Positions 1 through 11,599 of a DNA stretch of 56,603 nt are shown one piece after another (positions within the stretch are counted from its first letter, which is position 1; each line of letters begins with the position of its first letter). Made by a program: the position numbers and the translations under genes. Under the pieces are notes generated by a model, which made no database searches, was not told the origin of the DNA, and was given only the letters and a program-made list of their open reading frames with translations. Source of the DNA: Bimuria novae-zelandiae CBS 107.79 (Eukaryota; Ascomycota; Dothideomycetes; Pleosporales; Didymosphaeriaceae); contig ML976701.1 in NCBI GenBank assembly GCA_010015655.1, positions 379,793 to 436,395 on the forward strand, written 5' to 3'.

Positions 1-129
1 ATAAAGGAGGTCTGGCAAGGTGATGAGACACTCAGGCAGTATATGGCCGAAAAGCTTCATCCTACCTACTTTATGCGCGTTGCAGAGCTCTGCGAGGACG
101 CAGGTGGCCAGAACAACTTTACAGCATAA
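1..129 (+). CDS. 3' end of an unidentified gene (partial)
   Basis: The first frame is open from the window edge to TAA at 127-129 and encodes 42 residues ending in NNFTA. Composition looks coding (charged, amphipathic, with no simple-sequence bias), and the stop is followed at once by AT-rich sequence as in a 3' UTR. The 5' part lies outside the window. I do not recognise the family, and the fragment is too short to assign a domain. Confidence 0.45.
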   Translation: MKEVWQGDETLRQYMAEKLHPTYFMRVAELCEDAGGQNNFTA

Positions 130-2035
130 TTAGAACATCTTATTTGGGTGTATTTGCTTATACTTTAGATGGAATCAAGATGCGCGACTTTTGAAGTTGC
201 TACCCCTGCAGGAATCCCTGCTGCACGTGACGGCCGACTTTATTGAGATTACCCTTTGTAGTCCCAGTGAGAGTCATGATCAGAACAGTAGGTCGAGCGA
301 GCTGGAAAATCAAGCGATCGCTGCAATACAAAGTAGGCACTGGCGATCATGCAAAGCGTGTTTGTTCTTAATTGTCGAAGAAAGTCGCGTCTCCTGCACC
401 TCGGTTAAGGTACACTGATCCGTGAAACTGAGGGCCGAAAGCGTTATAACGACCACTAGGAAAGCGTGGCTGCTACTGCTAATTTTCCCGGCTGCGTTAT
501 CGAACCCTAGGGCGTGCGCAACTCTACGTTGTGGCGTTCGAGATGCTATCCAAGGGAACACAGCGGCTTGGCATGGGCCGCATGGCTTGATGCATTAATA
601 GTAATTCGTTAAAGATTTGACACAAGGTTCCTGAGCTTTGAGGCCTCTCTAAGTCCAACAAACTCGATAACGAACGCAACCGGACGGATCCGACGTACTG
701 AAGTTGTTTCTGTGTGTTTTGCGCGAAATGTCGTAGCGGAGGTGGAGGAAACGTCATGATCGACTGCAGAAACGTCCAACGGTATACTTGACTGGATCGG
801 AGCTTGAAACCCTTCGTCGACCGATTGAGGCTTTGATGAGCGTGCGGCGCATGAGTTTGAGCGCGATGAAAGTGTTTCGGCCTATTCGCGTTGATAGGGG
901 GGGCAAAGACGACCACAGAAAACCACTCCTCATCTGTACTGTGACCAATATGAACATCCATAGACGTGTTGAATGTTTCTCCTCGCCTCCGACGTCAGTA
1001 CTGATGAGCTGAGAATATCGAAGTTGTATCTGGGAGTGTTTTAATATGATTCGTTCGGATTCAGTATGCGGTATGAAACAGTGGACCTATTATATCGTGC
1101 CATGTGTAGGAGGTAGTGGGAGGAGGGTAGGCAGGGTTGACAGGTGGGAAGACGAGCGCATGACGTAATCAGACCTCGGTTACGATTGCCGCTCTTATCA
1201 GCGTTTCCCCGGCACCACGAAGGAGTCTCCGCCAAAGCATGTCAGGTCGAACCTGATCTACAATTTTCAGAACCTATCGTTACCAAAAACGAAAGTCGAA
1301 CCGAATCAGAGCCAGAGACGAAGCAATTACGACCGCGCGCTACACCTCAACACCAGAACCCTCGTCGAATCAGCAACTACCACTGCACGGGTGCCTACGC
1401 GCGCACGTGCGATAACAGCCCCGAGAACAGGTGTGCCGGATCGTCAACGCGCCATATGCGGGAAAGCCCGCTAAAAAAAGTATAAATGCACTGGCGACTT
1501 ACCTTGCTAACGATGCGTCCGTCCCAAGATGGATTGCCGGCCAAGCAACCCTTCTTCGAGTGGCTGCATGACCAAAGGAGAGTGTACGTAACGCATAGAG
1601 TGTGTGATCCAGCACATCCTGGAAACCTCCACGCAGGGTGATGAAGAGCTACGTATCATGTATGTTGCGATAATCGATTCATCCAAACTTTGAAATGGGA
1701 AAACTCCGTTGCCCCCGAGAATTCTCGTCTCACTTTCTCTCCCCAGCTAGAGCAAAAGCTCGTTGATGCCTGCGCTGAGGGTTTGGAAACAGACAACCAG
1801 AAACAAGACCAAAGGTGCCAATCAGGACGACGCGAATGTTTCCTCATATATAGAGCCATCTCCTGGTATTTACTTTGATTGCGGCATCCGGGACATCATC
1901 CTTGCTGTATTGCCTTCGAAACCGATGATGCACATTAGGTTCGCAAATCCAACATAAAAAACACGAACTATCCCGTTCTTGAAGCAATCTCCAAAATTTA
2001 TCATTGCTACCAAGCTTGCGCTCCTCCTCTGCTAT
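130..2035. other. Intergenic, no supported gene
   Basis: Short overlapping open frames occur on both strands, the longest about 145 codons. None has a recognisable domain, a matching intron structure or consistent coding composition. The right part is the 3' flank of the acyl-CoA dehydrogenase gene. I see no repeat or RNA gene here. Confidence 0.5.
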
Positions 2036-3719
2036 CTACAACATCGCCTTCGGAAACCCCTTCATCGCCTGCCTCACGCCCAAATCCGCCAGAATCTCCT
2101 CGGTGCCCCCCAAAATAGCATCAAACTTATACGTTCGGTGAAACATCTCCACGACCCCCCCCATACCGCTCTGCGTAATGCCGCGGCCACCAAAAATATT
2201 CACCGCCTCGTCGGCAATCTCGTGTGCACAGCGCGTTACATAGCTCTTGAGGAGCCCGATCGGGCCGCCGAGGTTCTTCGACTGCTGCGCGTAGGACATG
2301 TGGTTCATCTGGTATGCGATGGATTCGAGCCAGGACTGCGTGGCTTCGACGAGGGAGATCATCTTGGCGAGTTTCTGGCGGATGGCGGGCTGGGAGATGA
2401 GTGGGGCGCCGAAGACGACGCGCTGCGAGGACCATTTGAGACATTCTTCGACGATGGTGCGGGATTGTCGGATTACGCCCGCGGCCATCATGAAGCGCTC
2501 GTGGTTGAAGTTGGACACTGTGGTGCCAAATTAGCATGCATAACTGGCGTTTCTCTCACGGTAAATGGGTGGGAGGGAGATTTGGGAGGATGAAGGGGGG
2601 ACTTACTGATTACGATGAAACCGTTGTTTTCTTCGCCGAGCAGGTGGTGCGCGGGGGCGACTGCGTCGTTGAACTCGATGAACGCCGTGCCCGCGGAGGT
2701 AGAGTACGACGTCTTAATAGGCTTCGTCTCGACCGCGTCGCTGCGCTCAACAAGCAGCACCGAGAAGCCCTTCTCCGTCCTGCACCCCACGACGAAGTAA
2801 TCGCAGAACATTCCGTTCGTGATCCACTTCTTTGTGCCGCGCACCACCCAGCTCCCATCCGCTCTCTTCGTCGCCGTCGTCCGCAGCCCGGCTACATCGG
2901 ACCCGGCAAACGCCTCGGTGATAGCCAGACAGATCTTCTTCTTCCCGGAGAGCACTTCCTGCACGACTTTGTGCTTGAACGGTGTGTCGGGCATCCATTG
3001 TAGGACTGCGGTCAGGGAAATGATCATGCCGCCCATGTTGCCGTCGTTGAACCCGCGCGTGTTCGTCCGCACGAATTCCTGCGCCTGCACGAGGTCGTGC
3101 AAGTAGTCGTATTCTTCCCCTTTCACTACGCCTAGCAGGTTCTTCCCGTGGAGGTGCTTTCCGGGCCCGAGACGCATGGCCAGCATGTCGTTCGCCGCCA
3201 TGCGGTCGATGAGCTCCTGGCTGATGTAGGTCCCGTCCTTCTCTTTCTCTTGCGCTTCAGGTGTCACATACGTGTCTACGAACTCGCGCACCTTGCGCCG
3301 CAGCTTATAATGGCTCTCATTGAAGTATGGTGATTTGAACTGGGGACGGAGCCAGAGCGGTTCGGCGTAGGGAACCGGGCTGAGATCCCCGGGCTGCGGA
3401 GTGATGACTTCGGGCTTCTCGCCCTCGATTGTTCCGATGCATAGGTCGGCGAACTTGGTGAGAACTTCGTGTCGGTGGAGGTTGTAAAAGGCACTTGTGG
3501 CATCGGTGCCGGCAACTTGCTCGAGGACGACAGAGCCTGGACGTGGGACGCAAAGTTAGTGGTGATATGAGATGAGTGGGTGGTCAGAGCGTACTTACCT
3601 CCTGGATGTGCGTCCACGAAGTCTGTCAAGTCGTAGACTGTGTGGTCGATGATGCACCACAGGTCCCCTGGGGCGTTGTGCGAGGCAACGGCCTCGCGGG
3701 TTAGTGTCGCGTGCGGCAT
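2036..3719 (-). CDS. Cytochrome b5 / acyl-CoA dehydrogenase fusion protein
   Basis: Three exons (3599-3719, 2607-3536, 2036-2517) split by introns of 62 and 89 bp join to a 510-residue protein. Residues 1 to about 85 form a cytochrome b5 heme domain, with HPGG at 38-41 and a second likely heme ligand His61 in FYNLHRHE. The rest is an acyl-CoA dehydrogenase: an N-terminal helical domain, the flavin segment ITEAFAGSDVAGL, KKWITNG, and the C-terminal FGGRGIT and ILGGTEEI motifs. The family oxidises acyl-CoA thioesters with FAD; the fused b5 domain suggests an electron path other than soluble ETF (inference). The usual YEGT glutamate position reads LGGT, as in family members whose catalytic base lies elsewhere. 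Substrate and compartment cannot be read from the sequence; no clear mitochondrial presequence is visible. Confidence 0.93.
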
Positions 3720-3881
3720 AGTGTGTACAGTGTATGTATGCTACGATATGTTGAGCTAGAAACGCAGAAAATTGGTACGGCACACAGAGGGACGATTAAA
3801 TGGCTTGCCTGTATGATTATTCTACAGACGTTGGAATGGACCTCAGCCAATTGGCCGATTACTAGAGCTTCCGCGTTCATG

Positions 3882-3889
3882 CTGAGGGG
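3882..3889. repeat. Left target-site duplication of the hAT element
   Basis: CTGAGGGG lies directly outside the left terminal repeat and is repeated exactly at 6207-6214. An 8-bp duplication is the hAT superfamily signature. Confidence 0.95.
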
Positions 3890-6206
3890 TAGGGATGGGC
3901 CGTACAATACGGAATACCGTATTTTTCGTACCGTACGATACCGATACGCGTATCGTAGGATTAGATCCGTATGCTAAGGCGGGTAAATGCTGCCGAAAAT
4001 GACTTTAGGGGCTAACTTTGTTTAGAGCTTGTATTTAGATTACTTATCTTATCCTCTAAGCATTATCTTAGTACTTTATTATTATTAATTAGTAATATTT
4101 ATTAAATGCCGCGTACTGCGTTTGAAAGCGAGGACGTCGAGGTTACCTTCGAGGGCCTCCGGGCCATTGTAACATGTCGATTTTGCTCTAAACAATGGCA
4201 TAACAAAAGCCTCGTACGTCTCCGCGAGCACATGGCTAAATACCCGAAGCTTTTGCGGGAGAAATATAAGCTGTATAAGGTTAATAGTAACCCTTAGATA
4301 CTATTTAAGCGTTAATTATAGCTACTAACAGAGACGCTGCGTATAAGTAAAATAGACTTTAAGAAGGTAGATCTACTGCTCGCGGAGGCTATATATAGCT
4401 TTAGAGTACCCTTTAGCTTTGTAAGCTCTTGTAGCTTGCCTTAGGTAAAGAAACTTACTAAGATACTGTAGATTGAAAATCCCGCGTTCTGTCGATTTCT
4501 AAACTTCTTGCGCCCGCCCTACACTCCGCTGGGCTGTAAGGCAATTGCCACGACGTTGCTAGACTCCGTTTATAGCTAAATAAAGCGTGATATAAAAGCC
4601 GTGCTTAAGAAGGCCAGGCGGCAAATAACGCTAGTTAGTAATAGCTAGACAAACATACGCGGCAAGGCAGCTATTAATTACCTAGTAATAACCTAAGAAT
4701 ATAAGATCTTTTTAAAGACTTTATACACGTTAGCGGAGCGTTACAACGCCGAGAACTTAGCTAAAGGGATTCTTAAGGTAGCTAAGGACGTTAGTAAGCT
4801 TAGTATTATTACTATTTACCTTAATAATGCCTCTAATATAAAGGCGGCGCAGGGTTTACTTACTAAAGCTATACTTAACTATCTAATATTAGGGTGCGCC
4901 TTTTACATCGTTAATCTCTACGTCGCTAACTTCTTTAAAATAGGCGACTTTAGGGTAATTTTTAACGCTATAAAGAACGTTAGCAAGTTCTTTAGACGGT
5001 CTAGTTTACTTATAGGCATGCTGGACGAGGCTGCCGGGCCTTAGGTGCGGCGGAAAGCGCTGTAGCTGCCGGGAAACACTCGCTGGCAAGGCAAGTTTAA
5101 TACTGTCGATTCGGTGCTAGAGAATTGCGACTAGATACTTTTAGTGGTGCAGAATCCGATAGTGACCTCTATTATAACCTAGTAGACGCAGAAACGGCGA
5201 TTCTATAAGGTTATAGTAATTATAAGCAACGTACGTTAGTAGGAGAAGTTGCAAAGGCTGCGGAGCTTTCTAGTGCCCTTTACAAAAGTAGCCCTGGCGC
5301 TCGAGAGTACTCGGCCGAAATTCTCACGGCTATATGCCAGCTTCATCTACTTGCTCACCTCTGTCACTCTCCACACAACTTTGCCGCGAGAAGACGTCCA
5401 AAATACGCTTCGAAACCGATTCCAGCAGGTCCACCATCCTCTCGGCACGATTTCGTATATATGCGACCCTCTTGCGCGGCGAGAATTGCCTGTGGCGGTC
5501 ACTCACAAGATGCAGATGGAAGTGGGCGAATACATCGCCCAGCAGTACCCGCCGACGCAGGGCAACGCCAGGCATGCCGCAGCGCTCTATAAAGAGCTTA
5601 TGGATGTGCTCTATCGTCAAGGCGCCTTCGAGAAGTGCGGTACTGATTTATCCTGGCAAAGCTTCGAGGATTACACCGATCCGGCGGAGTGGTGGCGCAT
5701 ACAAAGCTGCACCAACGAGCTTAAAGAACTTGCCATCTACGCTCTTAGCATCAACCCCACAACTAGAGTAGCTAAACGTAACTAGAGCGAGCACGGATTT
5801 CTTTATAATAAAATTTAGAATTATCTTGTTAATAAACGGGTCGAAAAGCTAGTGTTTTGCTTTCATAATCTACGGATCCGTAACTCTATTTTGGCTAAGG
5901 GTGCTTAGTACTTCGACGCCTCCGAGGTGCCCGAACAAATTAACGTCGACGACCATAAAGATAAGTAGCTTTTACTTAATTACCTAGCTAAACAAGTACA
6001 AGAAGAGCACTCTAGGGATTCTGAAGATACCTAGCATCTATAGCTTTAATTATATCTAATTCTGCACGTGATTATAGGGCCGAGAAAGGCACCGATTGGC
6101 TCAATTCACTTTGCCAAGAATGTACGATAATACCGTAAATACGGTATTATACAAGATACCGTATATACAGGGATACACTGAAAAATACGGTATCGGCACA
6201 TCCCTA
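3890..6206 (+). mobile_element. Complete hAT DNA transposon, RIP-decayed
   Basis: This 2317-bp element starts TAGGGATGGGCCG and ends with the inverted partner of TAGGGATGTGCCG, a 13-bp terminal repeat with one mismatch. It is flanked by a perfect 8-bp duplication, CTGAGGGG. The subterminal ATACCGTATTTTTC at 3914-3927 recurs inverted at 6180-6193, and further ACCGTA/TACGGT copies sit near both ends, as expected of transposase-binding repeats. The interior carries a single-frame transposase remnant at 4106-6049. Most of the element is AT-rich, but 5249-5785 keeps a normal base composition. It lies between the acyl-CoA dehydrogenase and RSC1 genes and disrupts neither. Confidence 0.95.
4106..6049 (+). 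pseudogene. hAT transposase remnant (BED zinc finger to dimerisation domain)
   Basis: One reading frame of about 648 codons runs from ATG 4106 to TAA 6047-6049, without any frameshift I can detect, but is broken by many TAG and TAA codons. Residues 1-63 are open and carry a BED-type zinc finger (C-x2-C, then H about 20 residues later). The middle has the hAT catalytic-region pattern, including LGCAFYIVNL and LPGNTRWQGKF. Codons 5249-5782 are uninterrupted and encode the hydrophobic and WW-containing part leading to the C-terminal hATC dimerisation region, where the usual ERNWSEHG is now KRN-stop-SEHG, implying TGG to TAG. Both CAG to TAG and TGG to TAG types occur, fitting RIP on both strands. 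It encodes no functional transposase. Confidence 0.9.
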
Positions 6207-6214
6207 CTGAGGGG
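6207..6214. repeat. Right target-site duplication of the hAT element
   Basis: CTGAGGGG immediately follows the right terminal repeat and is identical to 3882-3889. Confidence 0.95.
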
Positions 6215-6760
6215 GCGGGAATGGGGTGCATGAACCGAGGTGTCAGAGATACCCGGAGACTCCTATTGGTTGGTCATCGGATGCTGATGCATACGTATGA
6301 TGCTTAGTCTGATATTTAGATGGTTCTCAGAGCCAGCATCTCTCTAGGCTTCAGAACACGTGCGCAAGGCAGCCATGACCACTGGTAGTGGTGATGTGAT
6401 TTGACGAGAAGTTGGGAACCGTGGTTCCCGGTGAAGGGGAGTCTCAGAGCCAGCAGTGGAATCAAGAGCTTTTTCATGAAGCAACATGTAGGTAAACCAA
6501 TCAAGTCGTGCCAAGTTATCTATACAGTACAATGATTTTGCATTAGAGGGCTGGCATGCCGCAAGCGTGATAGGAATTAAACGACGACTTTGTGTACGCC
6601 CGAACCTTTGCCAAATCCATGAATTCGATCTTTTGAAAATCGGCCATGCGAAAGTGTAGTCACCCACTGACTGCCTTACACGCAGAATATGTCCCGTTCC
6701 CCTGTAGACGCCATGTCGCTCAAGTAATGCGCAAGACAAAGCAACATCTCACAATATCGT
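6215..6760. other. Intergenic, no gene seen
   Basis: This is unique sequence between the hAT element and the RSC1 stop codon, presumably holding the RSC1 3' UTR on the minus strand. The open frames are short and unrecognisable. Confidence 0.5.
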
Positions 6761-9532
6761 TCAGATCTTTTCTTCCAATCGCACAGTCATACCTGTCACA
6801 GGTATCTGCGCCCTCATCTTCTGCTGCTTCAGCTTCGCCTCCCTTTCCAAGCGCTTCGAGACCGCATCAGCTTGTACCTCGACCAGGCGATCCAGACTTT
6901 TCGCCAACACTCCCGCGTTTTTATCGCCAGCGATTGCCTGTAACCCAGTCTTCGCACCAAATGCGAGTTGGTCCTCTAAAGCGTGTAAGGCCTTGACGCG
7001 CAGCGCTGCAACGTCTTCCTTGAGCTTCTCCTCCGCCTCCATACGCGCCTTCTTTGCGGCCTCCTCGCGCTCAGCCGCACCGGCCTTGTCGGCCTTGCGT
7101 TTTGCGGCGCGCTGGGCATCACGCTTCGCCTTCGTTGCAAGATAGCGCGCAGAGTGACCGAGCGCCTGACCGTCCTCCTTGAGGAACCCCGGATTGTTCA
7201 CTGGAGGGGCCGTGAAGAACAGCACTCGACCTTGTTCGTCCTGCTGAAACTGCTCCCGGACATCGGCAGGGATCGAAGCGTTGGCGTGATCAGGCAGGAC
7301 ATACACCTCAACCGGCTGGGGTGCTCGATACCCACTAGGAGGCTGCTGGATCATCGGTGGCTGGTACGACGGCGCGGGCCGCGGTGTCGCATATTGTGGA
7401 ACAGCGACCGGAGGCTGAGGTGTGGACAGCGGCAGACTGGGTGTGATGGGCTGGTAGCTGGTAGGTTGCGGAATGGGTTGATGCGAGAAGGGCGCGGGCG
7501 ATTGTGAATGGGCGTGGTAAGTGGGAAGCGCGGCGTTGTATGCAACTGCCGCATGGGAGGGTTGCGGCGTGGGAGCAGGCATGGGCGACGGGGAAGGAGC
7601 CGCCGCGAGTGGGTAGTGCTGCCGGGCATCAGCGTACCCGTTCAGTTGCGGGGTAGGCATCGAGGGAGTAGGCATGACTGGGGCCGGTGGAGGTTGCGGT
7701 GGTGGTGTTGGGGTTGGTTCGGGTGGTGGAGAATCCTGAATCGGTAAATCAGTAAACCCTTGGAATTATATCGCGGTGAAAACTCACCTTGGGGTCGCGC
7801 GGTCGTCGGTGAACGGCACCAATCTTTGGCGGCGCATTCTCAGCACCCCACTCAGGCTTTGGTAGATCATCTGTCTCTTTTTGTTCATCTTTGAGCAAGT
7901 AGGCAATCGGGCTTGGGACCTTTTTGAGCTTTCGAGGCGCGTCAAACAGATCCATGACGTAGTCCTTGTCGCGAACCTCGTCTGGCAAGCAGCTCGCCCA
8001 CGTCTTGATCTTGTTCAATTTGTGATTCTCTTCGTTGTAACGTGCCTCGCAAACGTAGATTTCTTTATCAGCCGGAAAATCGCGCGGACGGCCTTTGTTG
8101 TATCGAGTGACGAACATGACAAAACAACGGTCAACAACCTCATCGATCGGATGGTCACGGTACTGGCCCGTCTTCACGACTTCGTTCTCTAGGAAATGCC
8201 GATCGAAACGGTGGACTGTCTGCTCGGGTCGGTAGTACCAGCAAGCATTTACCCACTTACCGCCGTCAGCATCTTGCCAGGTTCGATAAATTTGTGCAAC
8301 GATGGGCTTCGTCAGATCGTTCGCGTTTTGGATATGGACCCAATCGCCAACCTTCCATAACTCGCCGTTGTGCAGGATACCGTTTGGCATAGGTATGCGG
8401 CCCTCTTCCATGACGAACTCGGAGTCATCTTTCGCTTTTTCTTGCTCTGCGACTCTGCGCGACTCCTTCTGGAGGTGCAAAGCATCCTTGTATATTTGAC
8501 TGTCCTCCTCGTTGTATTGCTTCGCATTCTCGAACATAAGCTCGACGTCCTGCATGAAATGGTCCACCGATTGGTACTTCTTCCGCTTGAGCTTCCTCTT
8601 CAGCACGTCCATGGCCATCGGGCTCTTGATTTCAGCGTGGTACTCTGGCATAGCAGCCTTGTCTGGAACGCGCTCAAACGCAGATACCATGAGCTTGTTT
8701 TGGGAGTTTCGCGGCTTTCGGATGGCTTTCATGATGGCTTTTATTCTGGCTTCCATGGGCGTGTCCACCCGCGGTGGGCGTCCTCGCTTCTTGCGCGACT
8801 CTGGGTCGTCTTTCACATCATCTCTGGCGCGCCCAGATTCGCGCTTTGCGATGGCAGCGGTCGAACGAGCTCCGCGCCTCTTCCTTCGCTTCCCGTCGTC
8901 GTCATCGTCATCATCGACATCTACCTCCTCCAGCTCCTCGTCTAGATCTTCTTCATCGTCCTCTTCCTCTTCTTCATCCTCTTCTTCGGGGAGCAAAGGG
9001 TCTTGCTCGGGGATCTCGCCGAGATATGGCAGCTTCGAGACGTCTTCCGCGATGACTTTTGCATCGACCAACTTCTTTAACTCCTGCTCGAGCGCCTTCT
9101 TGACCTCCAACGCATCGACGTAAGCCTGCGAGTCTTGCCTGTTGTAGACCTGGGCGTTGTGGGGAATGAGTGCGAAATCGCGCACGAATTCGGGAAACGA
9201 TTTGTACTCATGCTGCGCAACCTTCTTCTTGATTTCACTCAAGGCCATGGGCTCCTTGATGATCTCGTAGTAGTCGGGCACCGCTCGTTTGCTAACCTTA
9301 CGCTGGAACAGTTTCGTGGGATCGTAGGTGCCGCTGCGCGTCCCGTCAGCATTCACGGCGATTCAGTAGCGCATCGCATCAGAACTCACTCTTCGGTCCT
9401 GTACGCATAGATGTTCGTCAGCACATCTGTTATGGCCTTCCATTCTTCGTCAGTAACTGTGGAGGTCGCGCCATCAGGAGCGGTTTCGGTCGTTGGCATA
9501 GGCGTGTCGCTTTCAGCGCGTCCCGATGCCAT
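6761..9532 (-). CDS. RSC1: RSC chromatin-remodelling complex subunit Rsc1/Rsc2 (two bromodomains and BAH)
   Basis: Exons 9390-9532, 7788-9333 and 6761-7735, with introns of 56 and 52 bp, give 887 residues. The first intron has donor GTGAGT, branch TGCTGAC and acceptor CGCAG; joining it yields the conserved YRTEDGTYDPTKLF. Bromodomain 1 spans about 32-130 with the acetyl-lysine Asn at 112 (HNAQVYN). An acidic tract at about 165-210 is followed by a basic cluster. Bromodomain 2 lies at about 250-355 (ENAKQYNEEDS) and a BAH domain at about 375-505. The C-terminal half is Pro/Gln-rich, then a charged coiled coil. Known family role: nuclear RSC (SWI/SNF-type) remodeller that binds acetylated histones at promoters. 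It diverges from OTU1. Confidence 0.95.
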
Positions 9533-10062
9533 TTTGGAAGTGGCGCAATGTTTTCTTCAATATGCGGTACCAATGCGCGGATTGTGGATGTGCACTTCTG
9601 CTGGGCGCGTCGCGGCGTGAAGTCAGGAACAGCGTCCGTGCGTTCACGTGACGGATCGGCGCAGGGGCCTCCGGGACCGAGGTCGGGAAGCGGGCTTGTG
9701 ATGTGACGTACTTTCCCATTCCAGATCGCGCATTCCGCGAAATCGCCGAATCATCAACTCTCGCAACAGCATGCTGGTTAAGCACACACTTTCACCATCG
9801 GATACAATCGGTACAGCCAGCGCAAGCTTCCAGTTTGCTTTTACCTTACGCACTACTCATAGTCCATCGCCCCAGTTCTCGCACATTCGATCCTAGTTCT
9901 CGCCGAACACCGCATATATGTAACCACTGCCCCACGCCGAACATTCTCACCGCAACCTCACCAGCGACATAACATCTTCGAGCGCCCGATCGTGGCGGTC
10001 TTTGAAGCACCGGCTGCATCTCTGTCCCGAGTTCATTCAGTCCACCTCATCACATATCCAAA
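9533..10062. promoter_or_regulatory. Shared divergent promoter region of RSC1 and OTU1
   Basis: This 530-bp gap separates the start codons of two divergently transcribed genes, so both promoters must lie in or near it. The OTU1 side has a pyrimidine/CA-rich leader with short upstream open frames. I cannot assign particular binding sites. Confidence 0.6.
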
Positions 10063-11040
10063 ATGCCCATCCGCATACGGCTCCGTGCGCCAGACGGCCA
10101 GCACACCATCTCCCTCGACGACAGCGCCGCCGTCTCGGACCTTCTCTCCTCGATATCCACCACCACAAACCTGCCGTTATTCGAGTTAAAATGGGGGTTT
10201 CCACCACAACCACTCGACCCAGCTTTATACGGCATGAGCACGCTGCTCAGCGACACAGATCTGAAGCTCAACGGCGCGCAGATCATAGTGCTCGGCCAAG
10301 CAACAGGCGACCCTAGCGAAGCTGCCGCAAAACAAGCAGAGCAGAACAAGTCGGCACCGCTCTCGCTGAAGAGCAAGCAGAGCGAGGCGCTTAAGGAGAC
10401 GCCCGAGGTCCCGCTCCCCTCGCGGGGTGGTACCGTAGTCCTGCGCGTGATGCCTGACGATAACAGCTGCATGTTCCGTGCGCTTGGCACTGCCGTGCTC
10501 ACCTCCTCGCTCGACTCGATGACCGAACTGCGCTCGCTCGTTGCGCAAGCCATCCAGGCCGATCCCGAAACGTACAACGAGGCGGTGCTCGATCGGAAAC
10601 CGGACGAGTACTGTCAGTGGATATCATACTCTGACTCGTGGGGCGGCGGTATCGAGCTCAGTATCTTGTCGAAGGAGTTTGATATCGAAATTGCAAGTAT
10701 AAACGTGCAGGATCTGCGCGTAGACACTTTCAACGAGGGACGTCCGAGGCGGTGCATTCTAGTTTACTCTGGGATTCACTACGATACCATTGCCTTTGTC
10801 CCGGATGATGCTTCTACACTAGATACCGCCAACGACGTCAAGCTTTTCGACTCCGCCGATAACGAGTACTTGGAAGCGGCGAAGTTGCTGTGTGCAGAGC
10901 TCAAGAAGAAGCACTATTACACGGATACGCAGAAGTTCAGCATAAAATGCAATGTGTGCGGATGGAAGGGGGCAGGCGAGCGAGGTGCTACCCAGCACGC
11001 GACTGAAACCGGCCACTACGAGTTCGGAGAAGCAGACTAG
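10063..11040 (+). CDS. OTU1: Ubiquitin thioesterase OTU1 (YOD1 family)
   Basis: Single exon, 325 residues. Residues 1-80 form a UBX-like domain (IRLRAPDGQHTISL) of the kind that docks on Cdc48/p97. The OTU protease domain follows from about 125, with the Asp/Cys motif PDDNSC (Asp133, Cys136) and the catalytic His in GIHYDTIAF (His239). The C-terminus carries a C2H2 zinc finger with Cys296, Cys299, His312 and His318. All catalytic residues are present and the length matches yeast and human orthologues. Known role: a cysteine deubiquitinase working with Cdc48 in ER-associated degradation. It converges on the ubiquitin-like/AN1 gene, with 559 bp between the stop codons. Confidence 0.96.
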   Translation: MPIRIRLRAPDGQHTISLDDSAAVSDLLSSISTTTNLPLFELKWGFPPQPLDPALYGMSTLLSDTDLKLNGAQIIVLGQATGDPSEAAAKQAEQNKSAPLSLKSKQSEALKETPEVPLPSRGGTVVLRVMPDDNSCMFRALGTAVLTSSLDSMTELRSLVAQAIQADPETYNEAVLDRKPDEYCQWISYSDSWGGGIELSILSKEFDIEIASINVQDLRVDTFNEGRPRRCILVYSGIHYDTIAFVPDDASTLDTANDVKLFDSADNEYLEAAKLLCAELKKKHYYTDTQKFSIKCNVCGWKGAGERGATQHATETGHYEFGEAD

Positions 11041-11599
11041 GGAGGTTATAGATAAGGGTAAATGGATTGTGGAATTTTCAGTGTATATACGTACAGAGCC
11101 TGCGGTGCAGCACATATTGCCCAAGTGGCGTTCTAGGATTAGAGCACTCGAGGGGAGCGACCGGCTCTAGAGTCGCGAATTATCAGCATGTCTCCAACTC
11201 AACAGCTTTTGTTCATTGCATATACACACAACTGAGTTCCTTCACTGCGTCAATATTCCTGAAAGGAAATCTAGTCCTAGTTCTTGTTTCTGAATTACTC
11301 CAGCTTTAAGTCTGTCGAGCTAATCAGCACGTTACATACTAACATGTCTGATAAAGTGCACTTGTGTGTTTATTCGACTTTATGTATATTCATATATAGG
11401 CAGGATACCTAGCCAGCAAAAAAGGGCTCATAAACGCCATGCTCCCTGTGCTGCAAAACATATCGCAATATTATCCCTCCCGCTAGCAGCCCAGACGCCC
11501 TCTAGTATGGTCAAACATGTCCTCTATCTACATGCCTTCACCGTAGCCGATCAGGGCATATATACCCCAAGTCTCTACTTCCTCAGCAGGGTGTTCAGG
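11041..11599. other. Convergent intergenic region
   Basis: The 3' flanks of OTU1 (+) and the ubiquitin-like/AN1 gene (-) meet here. The sequence is moderately AT-rich with no supported open frame, and no clear terminator motif can be singled out. Confidence 0.5.

Noticed and set aside
8370..9123. Long plus-strand open frames opposite the RSC1 acidic region
   Set aside because: They are antisense shadows: GAA/GAG/GAC runs read backward as Ser/Leu-rich frames. The minus frame has the bromodomains.
10050..10577. Minus-strand 175-codon open frame over the OTU1 start
   Set aside because: Ser-rich antisense shadow of a strongly supported OTU1 frame.
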